A DNA stretch of 6,474 nt, taken from positions 1 through 6,474 of the forward strand of contig JALSTO010000329.1 of the NCBI GenBank assembly GCA_026983685.1. Direction: 5' to 3'. Position numbers and translations under genes: made by a program. This document shows, in pieces, positions 1 to 6,474 of this stretch (the stretch's first letter is position 1; each line of letters opens with the position of its first letter). The DNA comes from Aquificaceae bacterium. GTDB lineage: Bacteria > Aquificota > Aquificia > Aquificales > Aquificaceae. The notes under the pieces are model-generated. The model had not been told where the DNA came from. It saw only the letters and a program-made list of their open reading frames with translations, and did not search any database.

Positions 1-298
1 CCTCCCCGCTCTCTTCCTCAAACATCTGGGCTATCTCCTGAAGGGTGTAGTCTCTCCTTTCCCTCGGCTTCCTCTCGGGCTTCGGGAATAGAACCTCAAC
101 CTTCTTCCTGAGGAGAAAGGAGGCGGCAACCACAGCCCTTGCGGGCACCCTCAGGTCAAGGGTTTCCCTCTTTCTGAGCTCTTCAATATAGAGGTTCGCC
201 AGCTCAACTATGTCCACCTTCCAAGGGTCAAGCTTTCCCTCCTCTATAAGAGGTACAAGAAGTGCGAAGGGATGGTCCTCTTCAAAGTGAAAGCTCAT
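1..298 (-). CDS. scpA: Segregation and condensation protein A (ScpA), N-terminal part, cut by window edge
   Basis: ScpA is the kleisin subunit that bridges the SMC heads together with ScpB and helps compact and segregate the chromosome in the cytoplasm. The first 99 residues are visible, of roughly 220-260 usual for the family. They show the typical N-terminal pattern: FALLVPLIEEGKLDPWKVDI at residues 11-30, then a helix ending in EEL, then a DLRVPARAVVAASFLLRKKVEVLFP segment (48-72, key features the hydrophobic AxxFLLRKK core and LFP). This is the part of the kleisin that contacts the SMC neck. The ATG at 298 is chosen because a GGAGGG ribosome binding site lies just upstream (310-305 on this strand) and residue 1 is close to the conserved start. 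It follows the galT-family gene after an 18-nt gap and is probably the last visible gene of that operon. The reading frame is open to position 1, so the C-terminus is missing only because of the window edge. Confidence 0.85.
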   Translation of the reverse strand, partial: MSFHFEEDHPFALLVPLIEEGKLDPWKVDIVELANLYIEELRKRETLDLRVPARAVVAASFLLRKKVEVLFPKPERKPRERRDYTLQEIAQMFEEESGE

Positions 299-316
299 GT
301 CCTACCCTCCGAATTT

Positions 317-1225
317 CTATTCGGTGCTTTTTGCATACTTTACAGTCCTGAGCTCAATCACCGCCTCCTCGGGGGCAACGCTCACTATAACGTTCTCCGT
401 CTCAAGCTCAAAGCCTCCGAAGACCGCTACCCTCGGTAGTATCCTTATGTAGTAGCGGTAGTCTCTGTCCCATGGGGGAGCGGACTGGAAGGTTATATTG
501 TAGGAAAGGTTCTCCCCTAAGAAGCTCTTGAGGAGAGAAACTGAATCTTTAAGCACCTGAGCGAGTTCCTCAAACTTGTTCTCAAATACAAGGGAGCTTG
601 TAGCCTCCTTGGGAACTATCCAGAGTTCGTAGGGGGTTATGGGGGCGTAAGCCATTAGAACCACGAAGTTCTTAGAGACGGAGACAACCCTCTCCTGAAG
701 TTCAAGTTCCTTTCTCAGAAAGTTCCCTAAGAGGTCCGTGCTCTCCCTTTCGTACCTCTCCTTCTCCTTCAGAAACCTGCTCGGGTAAAAGGGTGTTGCG
801 AGAACCTGGGAGTGGGGATGGGGTATGGATGCTCCCGCACTGACACCTCTGTTTCTAAACACCGCAACGTACTTAACGCCGTCTTGATTGTAGTAATGGA
901 CCATCCTCTCCTTGTAAGTCCATAGAAGCTTATCAAGGTGCTCTATGCGGTCTATATCGTCTTCGTGATTTGGGGAATCAACAACAACGTCGTGCATGTT
1001 CGGTATGGCTGGGAACTTGTTGGGTACAACTCTGACGAGCCAGCCAGAGGGACCATTAACCACAAAGAGCTCCTTCGGGGTGAGGGCTTCGTTGCCGGCG
1101 CAGAAAGGGCACTGGAAGGGCTCCTCTTCGGTTATCTCCCTTATAATGTGAGGTCTCCTGCTCCTTACAGAGGCTATTATCCTCCTCTCAGCGGTCAGTG
1201 GGTCCTCCCTTATAAAGAAACTCAT
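317..1225 (-). CDS. galT: Galactose-1-phosphate uridylyltransferase family protein (GalT/ADP-glucose phosphorylase-like)
   Basis: 302 aa, two HIT-like domains. Family members move a nucleoside monophosphate between a sugar phosphate and a nucleotide through a histidine-linked intermediate, in the cytoplasm. Seen: the N-terminal DPLTAERRIIASVRSRRP block, a CPFC pair (C39, C42) and H87, which with H136 fit the family zinc site; VPNKFPAI (67-74); and the active-site loop ending HPHSQ (136-140), with H138 as the likely nucleophile. E. coli GalT has HPHGQ; Ser at this place is seen in the plant ADP-glucose phosphorylase type. In the second half, APITPYELWIVP (194-205) matches the second domain, but the His residues of the second (iron) site in E. 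coli GalT are replaced: Q247 in NITFQSAP, and R257 and Y259 in DYRYYIRI. About 40 residues shorter than E. coli GalT. The start at 1225 fits the conserved N-terminus, although no good ribosome binding site precedes it; it begins 9 nt after the cdsA stop, so translation may be coupled. The substrate cannot be fixed from sequence; the symbol reflects the family. Confidence 0.8.
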   Translation of the reverse strand: MSFFIREDPLTAERRIIASVRSRRPHIIREITEEEPFQCPFCAGNEALTPKELFVVNGPSGWLVRVVPNKFPAIPNMHDVVVDSPNHEDDIDRIEHLDKLLWTYKERMVHYYNQDGVKYVAVFRNRGVSAGASIPHPHSQVLATPFYPSRFLKEKERYERESTDLLGNFLRKELELQERVVSVSKNFVVLMAYAPITPYELWIVPKEATSSLVFENKFEELAQVLKDSVSLLKSFLGENLSYNITFQSAPPWDRDYRYYIRILPRVAVFGGFELETENVIVSVAPEEAVIELRTVKYAKSTE

Positions 1226-1234
1226 AGCAATATT

Positions 1235-1951
1235 TTAAAGTCGGAACATCAGCCAGTAGAATACAGGGGCGGAGAAGAGAAGGGCATCAAACCTGTCAAC
1301 GAAACCGCCATGCTTTCCAAGAATATCCGAGAAATCCTTTATACCGAGCTGACGCTTTATGAAGCTCTTGAAGTAGTCGCCGAGGACTCCGGAGCACAGA
1401 ACCACAACCCCTACGAGCAGTGATCTCAGAAGAGGCTCCTTTGAGAGCATCGTAAAGAGGAAAGTTCCCGCCGTCAAACCTCCGAGGAAGCCTGCGACAG
1501 TTTTGTTGGGAGAAAGCTTTGGAAAGAAAGGGGTTTTCCCAAATTTCTTGCCAACGTAGTAGGCGAAGACATCGTTTGCCCATACGACAAAGAGCAGAAC
1601 GAGAAGGTAGTAGGTGCTCTCCTCTCTTAGATTGAGGAGGGAGGAAGGGAAGAAGCCTGTGTATATGAGGATGAAGAAGGTTTTAAAGAAGGTATCAAGG
1701 TCCCAATTCCTGTAACCGAAGATCAAAGCAAGAGTTGCTGTATATAACATCCCTACAGCGGGGTGAATGAAAAAGAGTAAGGGAGCAAAGAAGGTGAGGG
1801 GAAAAAGCCTATCAACCCCAAGGGATAATGAGAGCTCCCTGCCTATCATGAGAGATAGGAAACCGACACCGAGGGTAAAGAGAGGTAGCGGGAGTAAGGA
1901 TACCGCTATTGTGGTGAGTCCTATGAGGACCCCGTAGAGCTCCCTATTCAT
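1235..1951 (-). CDS. cdsA: Phosphatidate cytidylyltransferase (CDP-diglyceride synthase)
   Basis: Integral membrane enzyme that makes CDP-diacylglycerol from phosphatidic acid and CTP, the branch point of phospholipid synthesis. From the start at 1951 it is 238 aa. The PROSITE-type CDP-diglyceride synthase signature is complete at residues 196-222: SxxKR, then KD at 205-206, then KHGGFVDRFD at 213-222. Upstream, NDVFAYYVGKKFGK (126-139) and the SPNKT motif followed by GFLGG (147-158) are also family hallmarks. Several hydrophobic stretches (about 5-36, 48-80, 92-106, 115-132, 155-168, 177-191, 223-236) fit a multi-pass protein. The frame is open upstream to 2014, but those extra 21 residues (MSFSGLLKTSREGRGSSEES...) are hydrophilic and lie inside uppS. 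The ATG at 1951 overlaps the uppS stop by 8 nt (ATGAATAG) and gives a normal N-terminus. The uppS-cdsA order is common in bacteria, which supports the call. Confidence 0.93.
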   Translation of the reverse strand: MNRELYGVLIGLTTIAVSLLPLPLFTLGVGFLSLMIGRELSLSLGVDRLFPLTFFAPLLFFIHPAVGMLYTATLALIFGYRNWDLDTFFKTFFILIYTGFFPSSLLNLREESTYYLLVLLFVVWANDVFAYYVGKKFGKTPFFPKLSPNKTVAGFLGGLTAGTFLFTMLSKEPLLRSLLVGVVVLCSGVLGDYFKSFIKRQLGIKDFSDILGKHGGFVDRFDALLFSAPVFYWLMFRL

Positions 1952-2633
1952 CAAGGACTCTTCCGAACTTCCTCTTCCTTCCCGAGAAGTCTTCAACAGC
2001 CCTGAGAAGCTCATCCCTGGTAAACTCGGGCCAGCACAGATCGGTGAAATAGAGCTCTGTATAGGCTAAGTTCCAGAGAAGGAAGTTGGATATCCTCTTC
2101 TCACCCGCGGTCCTTATGAGAAGGTCTGGGTCCGGGATGTCCCCGAGGTCAAGGAAGTGAGAGAAGGTGCTTTCATCAACGTGGTCAAATTTAAGCCTTA
2201 CGAGTTTGTTTACCGCCCTCAGTATGTCGTCCCTTCCTCCGTAATCCACTGCGAGGGTTACGGTTATCCTGTAGCTCACCGATGTTTCTCTCTCAAGCTC
2301 CTCCATGAGATACCTGAGATCTCTACCTATCCTGTCCCTTCTCCCTATGAACTTTAGCCTGACACCCAGCTCCAGAAGCTCCTCCCTTTTGTCCGTCAGG
2401 TACTTTCTGAGGAGATCAAAGAGAAGTCTGACCTCTTCCTTGGGTCTGTTCCAGTTCTCCGTTGAGAAGGCAAAGAGGGTCAGATACTCAACCCCCAAGT
2501 CTATGCAGGCTTTCGTTATATCCTCCGCAACCTCCGCCCCCCTGTAGTGCCCCATTATCCTCGGCATATCTTGGCGTCTTGCCCACCTTCCGTTGCCGTC
2601 CATTATTATTGCTATGTGCCTGGGTACCTTCAT
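1944..2633 (-). CDS. uppS: Undecaprenyl diphosphate synthase (cis-prenyltransferase)
   Basis: 229 aa, cytoplasmic and membrane-associated. It condenses farnesyl diphosphate with isopentenyl diphosphate units in cis to give the C55 carrier used for peptidoglycan and O-antigen precursors. All conserved blocks are present: HIAIIMDGNGRWA (6-18, catalytic D12), GHYRG (28-32), LTLFAFSTENWNRP (51-64), YGGRDD (131-136), and PDPDLLIRTAGEKRISNFLL (167-186) followed by YTELYF (191-196, E193 the usual Mg-linked acid) and WPEF. One small variation is RTAGE, where RTSGE or RTGGE is more usual. The ATG at 2633 sits 6 nt after the lipoprotein stop codon; GGAGAG lies about 9 nt before it, inside the end of the lipoprotein gene. 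Its 3' end overlaps cdsA by 8 nt. Length and motif spacing are ordinary. Confidence 0.96.
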   Translation of the reverse strand: MKVPRHIAIIMDGNGRWARRQDMPRIMGHYRGAEVAEDITKACIDLGVEYLTLFAFSTENWNRPKEEVRLLFDLLRKYLTDKREELLELGVRLKFIGRRDRIGRDLRYLMEELERETSVSYRITVTLAVDYGGRDDILRAVNKLVRLKFDHVDESTFSHFLDLGDIPDPDLLIRTAGEKRISNFLLWNLAYTELYFTDLCWPEFTRDELLRAVEDFSGRKRKFGRVLDE

Positions 2634-2639
2634 ACCTTT

Positions 2640-4552
<1,913 letters not shown>

Positions 4553-4576
4553 AAGGGTATATATTCAAAGTTCGTA

Positions 4577-5383
4577 ATGGGAGAACTCAGGCTCCCCTTC
4601 AACTTTGTGAGCATAGTTGATCCGATTGAGATAAGCAGGGAAGGGTGGGAGCGCCTTCTATCAAGTCCAAGGGAGTTCAAGATATATCTGGACAAGTATC
4701 TCTGGCTTGCAGGAAGGACGAGGAGGGAGAGGCTTATTCTCTCAGGGATCAGATTGATGCCCTTTGGACTCGGCAGGGAGCCCATACTCATATCCCTCTG
4801 GAAGAGCGAATATATAGGGTTCTACGAGATAGAGGACATACTCAGGAAGGAGGGACCGAGGTCCCTGATAAGGATAGTTGGTGATCTTCCCGAAAGGGTT
4901 GAGTTCGGTCAGAGGGAGTTCAGATACGTTCTCGTCCCGCCGGCTGAGGAGTTCACCCGGCTTACATCCTGGGTTTTCAAGCTCGGCAGGAGGGCTCCGG
5001 AGGTCTTCGGCTGGCCCGACATAAAGCACCCGGAGCCAGAGCAGGTGGAGAGGATAATCAAGAAGATGGAGCTGGAAGGTATCCGTCAGCCTGAGAAGTA
5101 CAAGCCCCACCCGAGCTACAGGCCTACAAGCCTCTCCTTCTTCCTCAAGCTCTTTATAGTTGTGTGGAGGAACGCCTTTCTGAAGTCTTACGGGCTTTCA
5201 ATAAAGAAGGACAGCGAGAGGCTCATCTATCTGGCGAACCCTCAGACCGCTGACAGCTCTCCTCTGCCTCCACCTCCTACTGAGATAGAAGGCATAAAGC
5301 TTACGAGTGTTGGAAGCGGAGGAGTGGATAGAACCCTTGAGGAGGAGGCGATAGACCTGCTCTTTAATCTCAGCCTCTGGTGA
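4577..5383 (+). CDS. Unrecognised 268-aa protein between kdsA and metK
   Basis: I do not recognise a family. The protein begins MGELRLPFNFVSIVDPIEIS and has a mixed alpha/beta look. Features seen: a basic patch AGRTRRERL (45-53), a strand-like PILISLWKSEYIGFYEIEDIL (69-89), a middle stretch with FGWPDIKHPEPEQVERIIKKME (144-165), an aliphatic/aromatic helix LSFFLKLFIVVWRNAFLKSYGL (186-207) that is too short and too charged to be a clear membrane span, and a proline run LPPPP (230-234) in a probably flexible segment. No signal peptide, no Cys-based metal motif, no Walker motif. Codon use (AGG, ATA) matches the neighbours, so recent transfer is unlikely. It begins 24 nt after the kdsA stop, in the same reading frame, with only one stop codon between them. 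There is no good ribosome binding site before the ATG at 4577 (AAAGGG is about 19 nt away), so coupling to kdsA or a different start (GTG at 4607) is possible. The long frame and tight spacing make it a real gene. Confidence 0.82.
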   Translation: MGELRLPFNFVSIVDPIEISREGWERLLSSPREFKIYLDKYLWLAGRTRRERLILSGIRLMPFGLGREPILISLWKSEYIGFYEIEDILRKEGPRSLIRIVGDLPERVEFGQREFRYVLVPPAEEFTRLTSWVFKLGRRAPEVFGWPDIKHPEPEQVERIIKKMELEGIRQPEKYKPHPSYRPTSLSFFLKLFIVVWRNAFLKSYGLSIKKDSERLIYLANPQTADSSPLPPPPTEIEGIKLTSVGSGGVDRTLEEEAIDLLFNLSLW

Positions 5384-5411
5384 CTATATTAGATTGTAAG
5401 GAGGGTTTGCT

Positions 5412-5552
5412 ATGGAAGAGAAGCCCAAAATAGAACCCACGGTTCCTGTGGAACCCTTTGACCCCGATGTTCACCCCGATTGGGAACCGAGGAGGCTCTG
5501 CCCAGACCAGAAGATAGACCATACCGTTCCTGACGAACCTACCGAACCCTGA
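5412..5552 (+). CDS. Small Pro- and acid-rich protein (46 aa), unrecognised
   Basis: 46 aa: 11 Pro and 13 Asp/Glu against 5 Lys/Arg. Proline recurs every 3-4 residues at first (KPKIEPTVPVEPFDPDVHPD), and a TVPxEP unit occurs twice (residues 10-15 and 38-43). There is one Trp (W24) and one Cys (C30). No signal peptide or hydrophobic segment, so it is probably extended or disordered in the cytoplasm, perhaps a short binding peptide for a larger partner. It is called a gene because AAGGAGGG (5398-5405) lies 6 nt before the ATG, a better ribosome binding site than that of either neighbour, and because it sits tightly between the 268-aa gene (28-nt gap) and metK (12-nt gap). Function unknown; no family recognised. 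Confidence 0.7.
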   Translation: MEEKPKIEPTVPVEPFDPDVHPDWEPRRLCPDQKIDHTVPDEPTEP

Positions 5553-5564
5553 TAAAATAGGGGC

Positions 5565-6474
5565 ATGTACTCTCTCAGGATGGCAGAGTCCGTTACCGAG
5601 GGACATCCCGACAAGGTAGCGGATCAGATAGCGGACGCCCTTCTTGATGAATTCATAAAGAAGGACCCCTACAGCAAGGTATCTCTTGAGATACTCGTTA
5701 CCACCGGGCTCGTCATGGTTGGGGGCGAGCTCTCAACCGAGAGCTTTGTTGATATACCGAAGGTGGTGAGGGGGGTGGTAAAGGACATCGGCTACACCAA
5801 GCCGGAACTGGGCTTTGACGCTGACACCTGCGCTGTCATAACGTCCATAGACGAACAGAGCCCAGAGATAGCCCTCGGCGTCTCCGGTGAGGGAGCGGGG
5901 GATACCGCGATAGTTGTAGGTTATGCGGTTAAAGAGGCTCCCAATCTCATGCCGTGGGCTATAACCTTAGCCCACAGAATAACGAGGAGAATGGCGGACC
6001 TGAGGAAGACGGGTAGCTTCCCCTTCCTCAGACCCGATGGAAAGGTCCTCGTTACGATGGTCTATGATGATGGGAAGCCTAAGTACGTTAAGGACATAGT
6101 CGCCTACGTCCACCATGACCCCGATGTCTCTCTCCAGAACCTCAGGGAGATGGTTGTTGAGGAGGTAATAAGGAAGGAAGTCCCGCCGGAACTACTTTCG
6201 GAGGACACCGTGGTGAAGGTCAACCCCACGGGGAGGTTCGTTATAGGGGGTCCCGTGGCGGATACAGGACTGACGGGGAGGAAGATAGTCTCGGATGCCT
6301 ACGGCGATATAGGATTTTCGGGAGGAAGTGCCTTCTCGGGAAAGGACCCGACAAAGACGGACCGTTCGGGTTCTTATATGGCGAGGATGATAGCGAAGCA
6401 CGTTGTTGCTGCAGGTCTGGCTGAGAAGTGCGTCGTCCAGATAGGGTATGCTTTCGGTCTTACGGAGCCTGTAG
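5565..6474 (+). CDS. metK: S-adenosylmethionine synthetase (methionine adenosyltransferase), C-terminus cut by window edge
   Basis: Makes S-adenosylmethionine from methionine and ATP in the cytoplasm. 303 residues are visible of about 380-400. Core motifs: ESVTEGHPDKVADQIADALL (8-27, H14, D16 and K17 at the same numbers as E. coli), FDADTCAVITSIDEQSPEIA (84-103), PTGRFVIGGP (221-230) and GLTGRK (235-240), then FSGKDPTKTDRS (257-268) and AAGLAEKC. Two family signatures vary: GAGDTAIVVGY (110-120) where GAGDQG is standard, and GGSAFSGKD (253-261) where GGGAFSGKD is standard. The loop before GAGD is also about 5 residues shorter than in E. coli. The catalytic lysines (K240, K260, K264) are kept, so it is probably active. 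ATG at 5565 is chosen because it gives the family-like distance to ESVTEGHPDK; AGGGG just upstream is close and weak. A second in-frame ATG at 5580 would remove part of the first strand. It follows the 46-aa gene after 12 nt. Confidence 0.93.
   Translation, partial: MYSLRMAESVTEGHPDKVADQIADALLDEFIKKDPYSKVSLEILVTTGLVMVGGELSTESFVDIPKVVRGVVKDIGYTKPELGFDADTCAVITSIDEQSPEIALGVSGEGAGDTAIVVGYAVKEAPNLMPWAITLAHRITRRMADLRKTGSFPFLRPDGKVLVTMVYDDGKPKYVKDIVAYVHHDPDVSLQNLREMVVEEVIRKEVPPELLSEDTVVKVNPTGRFVIGGPVADTGLTGRKIVSDAYGDIGFSGGSAFSGKDPTKTDRSGSYMARMIAKHVVAAGLAEKCVVQIGYAFGLTEPV

Noticed and set aside
938..1423. Plus-strand open frame of 161 codons
   Set aside because: Antisense to the galT-family gene and cdsA, both of which have clear family motifs; no ribosome binding site and no recognisable protein.
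1296..1583. Minus-strand 95-codon frame inside cdsA
   Set aside because: Same strand, different frame, inside a gene with a full CdsA signature; composition rich in Arg and Cys as typical for a shadow frame.
1952..2014. 21-residue N-terminal extension of CdsA
   Set aside because: Hydrophilic, lies entirely within uppS coding sequence and is not like the family's N-terminus; the ATG at 1951 with an 8-nt overlap is the usual arrangement.
4553..4576. Terminator between kdsA and the next gene
   Set aside because: No inverted repeat or T-run; the short spacer looks like an intra-operon gap.
5370..5606. Minus-strand 78-codon frame opposite the 46-aa gene
   Set aside because: The plus-strand 46-aa frame has a strong, well-spaced ribosome binding site and fits the operon; the minus frame has neither and crosses into metK.

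Overview
The window looks like chromosomal DNA of a thermophilic member of the Aquificales (Aquifex, Hydrogenobacter or Thermocrinis type). This is an inference from three things: KdsA has a metal-site layout (C11, H185, E222, D233) that as I recall coincides with the numbering of the Aquifex aeolicus enzyme; arginine is mostly AGG/AGA and isoleucine often ATA; and the proteins are rich in Lys, Glu and Arg. LPS (KDO) and undecaprenyl pathways point to a Gram-negative envelope. The region is gene-dense core genome. I see no mobile element, CRISPR array, tRNA or rRNA.

Layout. Two divergent transcription units meet at a 48-bp intergenic region (3704-3751). The leftward unit has six closely packed genes: an unrecognised Tyr-rich protein of 101/102 aa, an envelope lipoprotein with a coiled coil and TPR-like repeats (CpoB/YbgF-like), uppS, cdsA, a galT-family nucleotidyltransferase, and scpA, which runs off the left edge. 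Junctions are an ATGA overlap, a 6-nt gap, an 8-nt overlap, a 9-nt gap and an 18-nt gap, so one operon is likely. The rightward unit has kdsA, an unrecognised 268-aa protein, a 46-aa Pro/acid-rich protein and metK, which runs off the right edge.

How the genes fit together. uppS makes the C55 lipid carrier for peptidoglycan and O-antigen. cdsA makes CDP-diacylglycerol for phospholipids. kdsA makes KDO-8-phosphate for the LPS core. The lipoprotein probably acts at the outer membrane or periplasm. The left unit therefore groups envelope genes with a sugar-nucleotide-type enzyme and a chromosome-condensation gene, and the right unit joins LPS synthesis to S-adenosylmethionine synthesis.

Points for a second look. 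MetK departs from both family signatures. The GalT-family protein has lost the histidines of the second metal site. There are three unrecognised proteins (101, 268 and 46 aa). The lipoprotein has a two-cysteine insertion. A hairpin in the divergent region overlaps the leftward ribosome binding site. I see no clear new multi-gene system; the novelty is in the small and unknown proteins and in the divergent enzymes.
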